This document shows, piece after piece, positions 53,938 to 62,211 of a stretch of 62,211 bases of DNA. The notes beneath the pieces are model-generated. The model searched no databases. It was not told the origin of the DNA and saw nothing but the letters and a program-made list of their open reading frames with translations. Origin of the DNA: Sphingobacterium sp. UBA5670 (GTDB lineage: Bacteria; Bacteroidota; Bacteroidia; Sphingobacteriales; Sphingobacteriaceae); assembly GCF_002420705.1 (NCBI RefSeq), contig NZ_DIIM01000033.1:1-62211 (forward strand), written 5' to 3'. Every line of letters starts with the position of its first letter. Position 1 is the stretch's first letter. A program made the position numbers and the translations under genes.

Positions 53938-56244
53938 CTAAAATTTAAAATTATATGTAACGGATGGAACCCAGCGGAATAATGAAGTTTGTAGTGCTCT
54001 GGTACGCGTAGGGTCATCGGGGTGATCTTCAAAAGTTATTGTATATGCATTTTCCCGACCATAGGCATTGTAAATACTAAAATTCCAAGAGGACTCGAAT
54101 TTGCCTTTGTGAGGTCTTGTGTAGGTTGCTCCTAGATCTAATCTGTGATAAGCCGGCATACGGTAGCCATTTCTCTCGGTATAATAAAAAACTGAGTTTC
54201 CTTCAATATTGTATTTACCGCTTGGAAAAGTAACCGCATTACCAGTATTATAAACAAAAACACCTGACAATGACCATCGATCGTTCAGTTCGTACATGGT
54301 TACTACAGATAAGTCGTGAGTTCTGTCTTGACGGGCGACATACCATTCATTGTTATTGATTCCGTCGATTTTCTTTTCAGAACGTGAAAGTGTATAGCCA
54401 ATCCAACCAGTAAGTTTTCCCGTTGTTTTTTTCAACATAAATTCGGCTCCATACGCCCTTCCTTTTCCGAAAAGAAGCTCACTTTCTACATCATCCACAG
54501 AAATCAGGTCAGCACCATTTTTGTAATCAACTTGATTTTTCAAGTCTTTATAATATCCCTCAACACTAATCTGATACTTACTGTTATTGAAATTGTGGAA
54601 GTAACCCAAACTCACCTGATCACTTATTTCAGGCTTTAAATTATATGAGTTGCCAATCCATTGGTCTGTAGGGCTTGAACTTGTACTGTTGGTTAGCAGA
54701 TGAAGATGTTGTGTATTTCTTGCATAACCACCTTTAATACTATTCTGATTGCTCAACATATAACTGAACTGGAATCGAGGTTCTAAATTATAGTAGGTTT
54801 TTCCAAATTCACCTTTGGATAAATATATCTGATCGGTTAAAACTCCATTGTCGTAAACATTATAGGTATCCTCGCCAATGATGCTATATGATGAAAGACG
54901 TATCCCATAATCAATTGTCAGATTTCTCAGAACTTGATTTGTATTATTGAAATAAATGGCATTTTCCAAACCGTATCTGCTATTTTTTTCTTCTTCTACG
55001 ACAACATCTCCTTCAAATCTGCTCGGTGTAATAGTGTGATAAATACTGTTAAATCCAAAGCGGAATTTATGTTTATGGTTTAGTGTATATTCGAAATCCT
55101 GCTTTAAATTCCAATCCCTTATTTTTGAATTGACGTTAAATTCAGAGCCACCGCTATTTAAGCTAATTTCGTAGTCATAGTTACTATAAATAAGAGAAGT
55201 GTTTGAAAACAATTTCGGAGAGATTAGACTATTCCAACGTATCGTTCCTGTTCCGTTCCCCCATTCCGTACCAAATGTATCGCCGAAACCAAGAACGTCA
55301 CGGCCAAAATAACCTGATACGAACAGACGGTTATTTTCATTTAGCCAGATATTTGCTTTGGCGTTCAGATCATAGAAATAAAGTGAGTTATCTTTAAAAT
55401 CTTCACTTGCCCGTAAGAATAGGTCAGCATAAGTTCTGCGCCCCGAAATTATGAATGACGATTTACCTTTTTGAATAGGACCTTCTACGGCAAGCCTGCT
55501 ACTAATTAATCCAAGACCACCATTAACGGAATATTTTTGATTATTACCCTCTTTCATTACCACATCTAAAACGGAGGAAAGCCGACCACCATACTGTGCA
55601 GGGCTATTGCCTTTAATAATAGTTACATCTTTTAGAGCATCACTATTAAATGTCGAAAAGAACCCGAACAAGTGGGATGCGTTATATACCGGGGCTTCAT
55701 CCAATAATATCAGATTTTGATCTGTGCTTCCTCCACGAACAAAGAAACCGCTATTACCTTCGCCAGCAGATTTTACGCCCGGCATCAACTGAATGGTCTT
55801 CAGAATATCTTTTTCTCCAAATATGATAGGCAGTTTTTCTACTTCCTTAACATCTATTTTTTCAAGACCAATATTAGCTTTTCTAATGCTATTCCCTTTA
55901 TTGTTGGCAGTTATTACCACCTCTTGGAGTTTAGTATCAGATCCAAACAACCCCTTATCAAGCTTCATGTTAGCTTTTAGCGTAACACTGACTGTGTCGT
56001 TTTCATAGCCGATTGTGCTAAATATTAAATGGTATTCACCCTCTGGGAGGGTCAGGGAATAGAAGCCATATGTATTACTTGATGTTCCAACATCGGGGAG
56101 TTCTAATGTGTAAATAGAAACTCCCGGCATGGTTTCCCCCGAGGCTTCATCTTTGATGGTTCCGCTTATAGTAAACTTTTGCTGTGCGTGCAACAAATTC
56201 GCTGTAAAAAGCAAAACAAAACTTGCTAAAATTGTTTTTGTCAT
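53938..56244 (-). CDS. TonB-dependent receptor with carboxypeptidase-like N-domain
   Basis: A 768-residue receptor. Signal peptide to about 20; carboxypeptidase-regulatory-like domain at about 23-105 (ISGTIKDEASGETMPGVSIY); plug at about 120-225 with GNSGFFVRGGSTDQNLILLD; barrel to a terminal FRWVPSVTYNFKF strand. It has no STN domain, so no FecR-type control is expected. It heads the receptor-DUF4249-phosphoesterase operon. Confidence 0.92.
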   Translation of the reverse strand: MTKTILASFVLLFTANLLHAQQKFTISGTIKDEASGETMPGVSIYTLELPDVGTSSNTYGFYSLTLPEGEYHLIFSTIGYENDTVSVTLKANMKLDKGLFGSDTKLQEVVITANNKGNSIRKANIGLEKIDVKEVEKLPIIFGEKDILKTIQLMPGVKSAGEGNSGFFVRGGSTDQNLILLDEAPVYNASHLFGFFSTFNSDALKDVTIIKGNSPAQYGGRLSSVLDVVMKEGNNQKYSVNGGLGLISSRLAVEGPIQKGKSSFIISGRRTYADLFLRASEDFKDNSLYFYDLNAKANIWLNENNRLFVSGYFGRDVLGFGDTFGTEWGNGTGTIRWNSLISPKLFSNTSLIYSNYDYEISLNSGGSEFNVNSKIRDWNLKQDFEYTLNHKHKFRFGFNSIYHTITPSRFEGDVVVEEEKNSRYGLENAIYFNNTNQVLRNLTIDYGIRLSSYSIIGEDTYNVYDNGVLTDQIYLSKGEFGKTYYNLEPRFQFSYMLSNQNSIKGGYARNTQHLHLLTNSTSSSPTDQWIGNSYNLKPEISDQVSLGYFHNFNNSKYQISVEGYYKDLKNQVDYKNGADLISVDDVESELLFGKGRAYGAEFMLKKTTGKLTGWIGYTLSRSEKKIDGINNNEWYVARQDRTHDLSVVTMYELNDRWSLSGVFVYNTGNAVTFPSGKYNIEGNSVFYYTERNGYRMPAYHRLDLGATYTRPHKGKFESSWNFSIYNAYGRENAYTITFEDHPDDPTRTRALQTSLFRWVPSVTYNFKF

Positions 56245-56267
56245 TGTCCTACTAATAATTTATAGAA

Positions 56268-56275
56268 CAAAAGTG
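56268..56275 (-). promoter_or_regulatory. candidate -7 box for the receptor-DUF4249 operon
   Basis: On the minus strand CACTTTTG matches TAnnTTTG except the first base and lies 23 bases before the ATG at 56244. Confidence 0.3.
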
Positions 56276-56376
56276 TATTTTACAGATTTGCTGACAAAAA
56301 TAAAGCGATGAACTTAGGGAAATAAGCGAAGAAATCTAAACATCTAAGATTATGATATTTGGGTAGTAAAATCTTA

Positions 56377-57357
56377 TTAGAGTTCTGTACCCAAAAAAAA
56401 TCTTGTTTCACCTTCTGGGAGGGTGATAAAATGGTCTTTTGACAAACCTCGTTCTTCAAGGGCAGTTTGTAAATCTCTTTGCGGTTGGTCGTACCCTTCT
56501 GAGGAAAGCTGAAATGTTCCGTAATGCATTCCTATTCCTAACTTAGCACCTAAATCCTGATAAGCCGTTACCGCCTCACCTGGATTTGTATGGATGGCTT
56601 TCATAAACCAATTAGGGGCATAAGAACCAATACCCAGCAAGGCAAATTCTGGCGAACCTAAACGTTTGCTGATTTCTTTGTAATGAGTTGAATATCCGGA
56701 ATCACCACCAAAATAGATACTTCGATTTTCATGTTGTATGTAATAACTTCCCCAAAGGCTTTTATCCCGGTCAAATAAACTTCTACCTGATGAATGCTGT
56801 GTAGGCGCAAATGTAATTTCTGTATTTCGGGATATCTTTATGCTATCCCACCAATCAAATTCCTCAACATCTGAAAATCCAATCCTATTTAATAGTTTTT
56901 TATCTCCAAGAGCAGCGAATACCTTCGGTGAAAACCTTTCATTAAGAATTTTTAAAGTATCTACATCCAAATGGTCATAATGGTTGTGACTTAGGAGTAT
57001 AAGGTCAATTTTCGGAAGATCGTTTAACGCTACTCCACAGGGGCGTACTCGCTTTGGTCCGAACCACTGAACGGGACTTGCACAATTCGCCCATACAGGA
57101 TCTGTAAGGATATTAATGTTTTGAAATTGTATTAAAAACGTAGCGTGGTTAACAAATGTAATGGCAACATCATCTTCTCCCAACTTTTCATTGAGGTTTG
57201 GAATGCCACAATCTTCTACATATTTCGGCCATTTCTCTCTTTCTTCACGCATCATTTTTATAACATCAGAAATGCCGGGAGAAATTTGCTTTTCAAGGGT
57301 TGGATTAAAAAATTTCCTACCATTGAAATGATCTGAAAGCTGTATATTATTTTTCAT
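56377..57357 (-). CDS. metallo-beta-lactamase-fold hydrolase, NAPE-PLD-like (downstream copy)
   Basis: A 326-residue MBL-fold enzyme of the UlaG/NAPE-PLD-like type. The metal motif HNHYDHLD lies at 124-131; further ligands are in TQHSSGR, GGDSGYSTH and GIGMHYGTF. No signal peptide is present, unlike its neighbour paralogue at 57429. The two share long blocks such as DH-x-NG-x-K/R-F and SPGISD/SPSFSD, so they arose by tandem duplication. NAPE-PLD-like enzymes cleave phospholipid head groups, but the bacterial substrate is not known. Confidence 0.9.
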   Translation of the reverse strand: MKNNIQLSDHFNGRKFFNPTLEKQISPGISDVIKMMREEREKWPKYVEDCGIPNLNEKLGEDDVAITFVNHATFLIQFQNINILTDPVWANCASPVQWFGPKRVRPCGVALNDLPKIDLILLSHNHYDHLDVDTLKILNERFSPKVFAALGDKKLLNRIGFSDVEEFDWWDSIKISRNTEITFAPTQHSSGRSLFDRDKSLWGSYYIQHENRSIYFGGDSGYSTHYKEISKRLGSPEFALLGIGSYAPNWFMKAIHTNPGEAVTAYQDLGAKLGIGMHYGTFQLSSEGYDQPQRDLQTALEERGLSKDHFITLPEGETRFFLGTEL

Positions 57358-57428
57358 TGTATATCGAATAAAATTATTGCGGTTGGAAGTAAGGTAAGGT
57401 TGCTAAACGGTAAAATATCAGCAATTCC

Positions 57429-58475
57429 CTAATTTGAACTTACTGATATTTTTTTTGTTTCGCCTTCTTGCAGAATCAAGAAAGTAGCCTCTGGAATGTT
57501 TTCTTTTTGAAGAGCCTCTTTCAATTTTAATTGTGGTTCATCAAAAGGTTCAGATGCTAACTGAAAAGTTCCCACATGCATTCCTATACTCAATTTAGCA
57601 TTCAAGTCCTTATGAGCTTTTACACCTTCTTCGGGGTTCATGTGAACGGGTTTCATAAAAAATTGGGGAGCGTATGAACCGATACCCAACATCGCAATAT
57701 CAGGTGATCCGAGGCGTTTTTTTATATCTGAGTAATGTGTAGAATATCCCGCATCCCCACCAAAATATATGCTTTGGTTGAGGTGTTTTATAAAATAGCT
57801 GCCCCAAAGACTTTTATCCCTATCAAACAGACCTCTGCCCGAAGAATGCTGGGCAGGGGTAAATGAGATAACTGTATAAGGATTGATTTGTATATTTTCC
57901 CACCAATCCATTTCTATTACATCTTTTATTCCGATGGATTGTAGTAGCTTTTTATCTCCTAAAGGAACGATAAATTTAGGTGAATAGCGTTCATTTAATT
58001 TTCTTAATGTCTTTTTGTCAAGGTGGTCGTAATGATTATGGCTTATCAGGACAACATCAATTTGAGGTAGGTCAGAAAAATCAACTCCCGGTTCCCTAAT
58101 CCTTTTCGGACCGATAAATGATATTGGGCTGGTCCTTTTCGACCAGACAGGGTCTGTTAATATATTCAGTCCGTATAGCTGGATCAAGAATGTAGCATGA
58201 TTTACAAAAGTGATGGAAGTTTCGTCTTTGTCTAAATTTTTTTCAATAGTTGGAATAGCGGTATTCTCGATATTTTTGGGCCATTTAGGACGACCTTCAC
58301 GCATCATTCGGAATATATCTGAAAAAGATGGTGAAAACTGTTTTTCTAAGGTAGGGTTTTGGAATTTCTTTCCGTTGTAATGATCTGTCACCGCCGTCTT
58401 TTGTATCGATGTACAAGAAACGCTCTGTAATAAAAATATAGCAACAAATATCTTGAATATTCTATCTATCATCAT
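57429..58475 (-). CDS. metallo-beta-lactamase-fold lipoprotein, NAPE-PLD-like (upstream copy)
   Basis: A 348-residue paralogue of the protein at 56377, with an added lipoprotein signal (lipobox Cys21 in FLLQSVSCTS). The metal motif HNHYDHLD lies at 146-153 and all other ligands match. The pair would place the same chemistry in two compartments: cytosol for the copy at 56377 and the envelope for this one. It starts 2 bases after the MsrQ-like gene ends. Confidence 0.9.
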   Translation of the reverse strand: MMIDRIFKIFVAIFLLQSVSCTSIQKTAVTDHYNGKKFQNPTLEKQFSPSFSDIFRMMREGRPKWPKNIENTAIPTIEKNLDKDETSITFVNHATFLIQLYGLNILTDPVWSKRTSPISFIGPKRIREPGVDFSDLPQIDVVLISHNHYDHLDKKTLRKLNERYSPKFIVPLGDKKLLQSIGIKDVIEMDWWENIQINPYTVISFTPAQHSSGRGLFDRDKSLWGSYFIKHLNQSIYFGGDAGYSTHYSDIKKRLGSPDIAMLGIGSYAPQFFMKPVHMNPEEGVKAHKDLNAKLSIGMHVGTFQLASEPFDEPQLKLKEALQKENIPEATFLILQEGETKKISVSSN

Positions 58476-58477
58476 AC

Positions 58478-59095
58478 TTAATTATTATTTACTTTTTGGG
58501 GTTTTCTACCGAAAAAAACTTTTTTCCAACGATAGCCTTGCAACAGCAATACAGGAACGCAATGAACCAATGCAGGAATAAAATGATTATGAATAAATGC
58601 CCAATGTAAATAAGCTAATAATGCCGCTAAATAACCCCAGTTATGAATTTTTTTCCAAGCTTTTCTTTTCAATGTTTTTACCCAAGCATCGGTGCTTGTA
58701 ATTACCATCGGAATCCAAATGATAAAAGCAATCCATCCCGTAATCAAGCTAAAATCAAAAAACTCTTTTGTTACTTGATTAACCGGCACTTCGATTAAAT
58801 ATATGATGGTGTGGTATAACGCATATGCAAAAGCTGCTACGCCAAAATATCGTTTATTCCTAACCAACCATTTCGGGAATTTGTACCTCGGAAATATTAT
58901 TATCAAAGGTGTGGCAATTAATGAAAAAAGCAAAAACCGTCCGCTTAATTCACCTGTAACGTGCATCATCGCCTTATAATTCATTTTACCGCTGCTAAGG
59001 GTTCCGATACTGAGCAATAATCCGGGTAGCATCAAAAACAGCCATAGTACATATTTGCCTCTCCACCAAGGGAGTTTCATTGTGTTACCCAACAT
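58478..59095 (-). CDS. ferric-reductase-like/MsrQ-type membrane protein
   Basis: A 205-residue integral membrane protein with about six helices. The family pattern of haem-binding His is visible: MMHVTGELSGRFLLFS, FAYALYHTIIYL and KIHNWGYLAALLAYLHWAF. MsrQ is a cytochrome b-type electron donor to MsrP; MsrP is not found in this window, so the partner may differ. The second ATG at 59080 (MKLPWW) is an alternative start. It sits between the SDR (4 bp upstream) and the MBL genes. Confidence 0.8.
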   Translation of the reverse strand: MLGNTMKLPWWRGKYVLWLFLMLPGLLLSIGTLSSGKMNYKAMMHVTGELSGRFLLFSLIATPLIIIFPRYKFPKWLVRNKRYFGVAAFAYALYHTIIYLIEVPVNQVTKEFFDFSLITGWIAFIIWIPMVITSTDAWVKTLKRKAWKKIHNWGYLAALLAYLHWAFIHNHFIPALVHCVPVLLLQGYRWKKVFFGRKPQKVNNN

Positions 59096-59099
59096 CTAC

Positions 59100-60020
59100 T
59101 TATCGTTTTAGACCAACCATTTCAGCTGATTTTTCCCATAACTTCCCTTGCAATTCAATATTGCTCGCCAATTCTGACGGGTCTGGATAGGTTGGTATCC
59201 CTCTTACTAAAGAAACATATATTTTGCCTGCCGGAGGCACTATATTACCTAATGCAACATCTGCCAGCATTTTACCTGAATGTTCAGCTTTGTTCTTTTT
59301 AAACTCCGGTTTAAATAAGCTCAAAATCGGGAAGATAGTACCCGTAATTATCTTCACAATAGCTTTTTGCAATTTTGAAGCATCCCTGCCGACGACACTG
59401 CCAGTAAGACCAGGATTAAAAGCTATTATGTGGACATTTTGTTCTTTCACCTCTTTTAGGCGAGAGAGATATAAAGCCGTCATTAGATTGCATAGTTTTG
59501 AAGCAATATAAGAGCGAACCCCTGTACCGTTTCCACCTGCTGTTGGATGCGACCACTCATCGAGTTCCAATCTTTTTGGAGCAAGTACTTTGAAGGGCGG
59601 ATTATGCATATTGCTCGAAGTAATGACCATTCGGCTATTGTCGGACATATATGGTAAAAGCAGACGTGAAATGAGGTAATGAGAAAGGTGGTTTACGGCA
59701 AATGTTAGACCATAACCATCCTCACTTTTGTCTTCGGCAGGTGAACCGTGAAGACCAGCATTAAGTATCAGGATGTCTATTTTATTTGTGCCTATCGCTT
59801 TAATGACTGCATTAACAAATTCACGCACACTTGTAAGAGATGCCAGGTCAACCGGAATAACTTCAACCCCAGAAGGTAACGTCCGATTTTCACCGCGTGC
59901 ACCAACTATCACACGTGCGTTAGCTACTTCAGCCAGATGTTGAACGGTAATATTCCCGAAGCCGCTTGTTGCTCCGGTCATAACTATTATCCTATTTGGA
60001 TTATTTCTTAGTATTTTCAT
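59100..60020 (-). CDS. short-chain dehydrogenase/reductase
   Basis: A 306-residue SDR of the retinol-dehydrogenase/protochlorophyllide-reductase-like type. Cofactor motif TGATSGFG at about 15-22, NAG in ILILNAGLHG, and active-site SYIASK. NAD(P) binding is intact; substrate unknown. It lies in a tightly spaced operon with gaps of 4 and 21 bp. Confidence 0.92.
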   Translation of the reverse strand: MKILRNNPNRIIVMTGATSGFGNITVQHLAEVANARVIVGARGENRTLPSGVEVIPVDLASLTSVREFVNAVIKAIGTNKIDILILNAGLHGSPAEDKSEDGYGLTFAVNHLSHYLISRLLLPYMSDNSRMVITSSNMHNPPFKVLAPKRLELDEWSHPTAGGNGTGVRSYIASKLCNLMTALYLSRLKEVKEQNVHIIAFNPGLTGSVVGRDASKLQKAIVKIITGTIFPILSLFKPEFKKNKAEHSGKMLADVALGNIVPPAGKIYVSLVRGIPTYPDPSELASNIELQGKLWEKSAEMVGLKR

Positions 60021-60041
60021 AACAATTTATGCCACTTAAAA

Positions 60042-60665
60042 TTATGAAACAAGCATCGGCGTTTTTCCTAAAAAAGTTGGAAACCTAGCTTGTGCTAATA
60101 TAAAATCGGCAACATCTTCTCTTGAAATGCGTGCACCGTGTTTACCGGTAAGTTCTGTTATGGCATTGTATTTTCCGGTATGCTTCCCATCACTCAAAAA
60201 TCCCGGACGAACAATTATCCAACGGGCAATTTTTTTCTTGATAATTTCTTCCTGACGGTTTTTATCGTCATATTGTCTTTTCAAAACAACAGGCAAAAAG
60301 ATGTTGTCATACACCCAACTACAATGCCCTTTGCTGTCACCTGCGCCCAAGCCAGTAACAGCAATCAATAACTGTTCGGGTTTCAAAACCTTAGCAAGGT
60401 TTTCCGCACTTGTAGAAAACATCGTTTGTGGTTTAGTTACATTTTTAGTTCCTAAACAATCACAAATCACATCTTGACCTGCTACGAGTTTTGCTATATC
60501 ATCTGCATTTTCTGCACTGCCTTTAATAACCGTCAGGTTTTGATGCGTTACAGTTAATTTATCGGGATTTCGTACTAATCCTGTAACCTGATGTCCATCT
60601 GCCAAGGCTTGTTTTACAAGGTGCATTCCAATACCGCCAGCGGCTCCAATAATCGCTATTTTCAT
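60042..60665 (-). CDS. NAD(P)H-binding atypical SDR protein
   Basis: A 207-residue Rossmann protein of the NAD(P)H-binding NmrA/BVR-B-like class. It begins MKIAIIGAAGGIGMHLVKQA with the GxxGxxG motif and lacks the classical YxxxK pair. Members act as flavin/biliverdin reductases or as redox sensors. It lies 21 bp before the SDR gene. Confidence 0.9.
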   Translation of the reverse strand: MKIAIIGAAGGIGMHLVKQALADGHQVTGLVRNPDKLTVTHQNLTVIKGSAENADDIAKLVAGQDVICDCLGTKNVTKPQTMFSTSAENLAKVLKPEQLLIAVTGLGAGDSKGHCSWVYDNIFLPVVLKRQYDDKNRQEEIIKKKIARWIIVRPGFLSDGKHTGKYNAITELTGKHGARISREDVADFILAQARFPTFLGKTPMLVS

Positions 60666-60713
60666 TTTCTATTTTCTTTATTGTTACGTAAAAAATCTAT
60701 AATGGCTATCAGA

Positions 60714-61937
60714 TTATAAATTATCTTCAATCCAATCAAACAGGATTTCTGATGCAGTGGCATAGCCTCCCATTTGGGTATGCGTCTGTGCTGTGGTTGT
60801 TTCATCAAATAACATATAATGTTTTGGCGATTTTAATGCATCATAGAATTTTATTGCTTCTCCCGGAAGAGTTTCTGACGTACCGTCCATAACCAGAACT
60901 TTGCAGGTGATTTCATCTAATATATCTGCATTGCTATATTTGTCAAGTTCATCAATAACAGCGTCTATTTCATTTTCAACACCATGCTTCCACGCATAGT
61001 CTTCAACCATTTTATCCATCATTGAAGGTCTTAGAATCTTAGGTAGTTTCTGAACTTGTCTAAGTGCATTGTTTATCGAATCTCCCCAACTGATGTTGCC
61101 CGGATTGGTAATGCATAACTTAATTCTTTTGTCAAATGCTGCTGCTCTTGGTACTAAATATCCGCCAAAGCTGATACCCAAAATTGCAATTCGTTCCATA
61201 TCTATACCCGAAAGGGTTTCGGCATAATCAATTACCGGAGTAATAACTTTTTCCCAATCTTTCCTGAATATCAAACCCTGCAATCGAAGTGTTTTTCCCT
61301 GACCGGGACCTTCTATCACAATACAATGAACACCTCTTTTTATAGCACTGTCAAATACCCATACGGCGTCTTCTCCCCAAGTATCCCTGCCCGGTGTAAT
61401 AATAATAAGCGGTGCTTTCTCTCCTGCAACCGGCGATTGGTAAAAATATCCATTCAGAAATGTTTCTTCATAAGGAACTTGGATTTTTACGCCCGGATAA
61501 TCCGATAATTCCAAATATTTTTCATAACAGAACTCGCTATTTTTTGAAAAATCCACAACTATGGGATCTTCTTTTTCACTAAAGCACATCAATGCTATTC
61601 TCCAATAAGAGGCAGATCTTAGATAGGCAGAAGAAGCCGAAACCGTTTTGTTGTTTTGGTAAGAATGATCGGCCCTGTCCTGCACTTTTTTTGCGGTGTT
61701 TCCCCAAGCGACAGCCCAATCACGTTCTGAAGAACTCTCCATTTGCCCCAAAGTCTCCATAATCTCGCTAAAATCTGTCATCTTATATTGCATCAAACCA
61801 AAAATGTGTTTTAGCAATGCATCCATTAATATATGGTCAAAGAATTTCAATTCTGACCAATGCTTGCCAGAGTAGATATATTTTTCCATATCCACTTTGC
61901 TTTTCTGTTGCGCCAAAGGGCTTTTACTTTTTGCCAT
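60714..61937 (-). CDS. alpha/beta hydrolase, FrsA/DUF1100-like
   Basis: A 407-residue alpha/beta hydrolase with a helical N-terminal extension (about 1-150). Oxyanion and nucleophile region: ITPGRDTWGED, then GISFGG at 254-259 (Ser256); acid Asp in VLVMDGTSETLPG and His in TAQTHTQMGGYA complete the triad. It resembles the 2,6-dihydroxypseudooxynicotine hydrolase/FrsA group, which cleaves C-C or ester bonds. First complete gene of the redox operon in this window. Confidence 0.85.
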   Translation of the reverse strand: MAKSKSPLAQQKSKVDMEKYIYSGKHWSELKFFDHILMDALLKHIFGLMQYKMTDFSEIMETLGQMESSSERDWAVAWGNTAKKVQDRADHSYQNNKTVSASSAYLRSASYWRIALMCFSEKEDPIVVDFSKNSEFCYEKYLELSDYPGVKIQVPYEETFLNGYFYQSPVAGEKAPLIIITPGRDTWGEDAVWVFDSAIKRGVHCIVIEGPGQGKTLRLQGLIFRKDWEKVITPVIDYAETLSGIDMERIAILGISFGGYLVPRAAAFDKRIKLCITNPGNISWGDSINNALRQVQKLPKILRPSMMDKMVEDYAWKHGVENEIDAVIDELDKYSNADILDEITCKVLVMDGTSETLPGEAIKFYDALKSPKHYMLFDETTTAQTHTQMGGYATASEILFDWIEDNL

Positions 61938-61970
61938 TAATTGAATAAATTTATTGTGTAGTTTATCTAT

Positions 61971-62211
61971 TTATGCTTTTGTCCAGAGTACGCTATAACT
62001 TATAAATGCCCATTTTCCCGTAACCTTTAATTTATTGTCCTGAACCTCGAAAGTGGCTTGAAACCAACGGCTTTTTTTAAAAAGATATAACTGTCCTTTT
62101 GTAATTCCTTTTTCTTGTTTCGCTTCTTTAATAATGACTGTCCCTGGCTTAACATCTTGATCGTCTGACGAAATGACCTTCCCGAAAATAGAATTACCCT
62201 GCTTTTCTATT
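61971..62211 (-). CDS. partial CDS, C-terminal 80 residues of a hypothetical protein
   Basis: An open frame enters from the right edge and stops at 61971. The visible C-terminus includes KPGTVIIKEAKQEKG and RWFQATFEVQDNKLKVTGKW, a beta-rich pattern. I do not recognise a family. It lies 33 bp before the hydrolase gene and is probably in the same operon. Confidence 0.55.
   Translation of the reverse strand, partial: IEKQGNSIFGKVISSDDQDVKPGTVIIKEAKQEKGITKGQLYLFKKSRWFQATFEVQDNKLKVTGKWAFISYSVLWTKA

Larger units (their letters stand above)
45219..62211. mobile_element. putative integrative conjugative element, left end (continues right)
   Basis: The region starts at an att-like core and carries a CTnDOT-family RteC gene, an abortive-infection gene and a long accessory cassette. 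No integrase, relaxase or Tra genes are inside the window, so the conjugative nature is inferred from RteC and the att repeat. Confidence 0.45.

Noticed and set aside
1..62211. CRISPR array or insertion sequence with transposase
   Set aside because: No regularly spaced repeats and no transposase-like reading frame were seen in any part of the window.

Overview
The window looks like chromosomal DNA of a Bacteroidota, most likely a Sphingobacterium-like member of the Sphingobacteriaceae. The grounds are SusC/SusD pairs, ECF sigma/FecR/TonB-receptor operons, DUF4374 and DUF4249 lipoproteins, an RteC protein, promoter-like TAnnTTTG boxes and little Shine-Dalgarno signal. No species call is possible from the sequence alone.

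Left part (1-30 kb), chromosome-like: a secreted GH31 glycosidase with CBM32, dockerin and cohesin-like modules, broken by a one-base frameshift; a stress group (pirin, receiver-like protein, OsmC); a TMEM175-type channel; an ECF42-type sigma factor with YCII and AhpD partners; a DUF885 lipoprotein; a GlxA-type regulator divergent from DoxX-like, SRPBCC and VOC genes; an ABC ATPase with a permease fused to an M1 peptidase; and a complete sigma-FecR-TonB receptor-DUF4374-PepSY operon, probably for siderophore iron uptake.

Middle part (30-45 kb), tRNA-associated accretion zone: two copies of the 3' part of one CAT-anticodon tRNA, each with its terminator hairpin, lie on the minus strand at 30.3 kb (decayed) and 33.7 kb (well preserved). 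A direct repeat of about 130 bp starts exactly in the anticodon loop at 33713 and recurs at 45219. These points divide the DNA into a 3.3 kb pectin/hemicellulose segment (GH43, pectinesterase, a stub resembling a hybrid two-component sensor), an 11.5 kb segment (sigma-FecR-SusC-SusD-lipoprotein-dihaem peroxidase operon plus decayed DNA and an orphan anti-sigma domain), and a third element beginning at 45.2 kb.

Right part (45.2-62.2 kb), putative integrative conjugative element: a class III nucleotide-cyclase-like protein divergent from a membrane AbiC-type abortive-infection protein, then RteC (a CTnDOT-family excision regulator), then a long minus-strand redox/detoxification cargo: AraC regulator, aldo/keto reductase, MDR oxidoreductase, metallophosphoesterase, DUF4249 lipoprotein with TonB receptor, two tandem beta-lactamase-fold hydrolases, an MsrQ-like membrane protein, two Rossmann oxidoreductases and an alpha/beta hydrolase. 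The element runs off the right edge. No integrase or intact tRNA is in the window; both are predicted to lie to the right.
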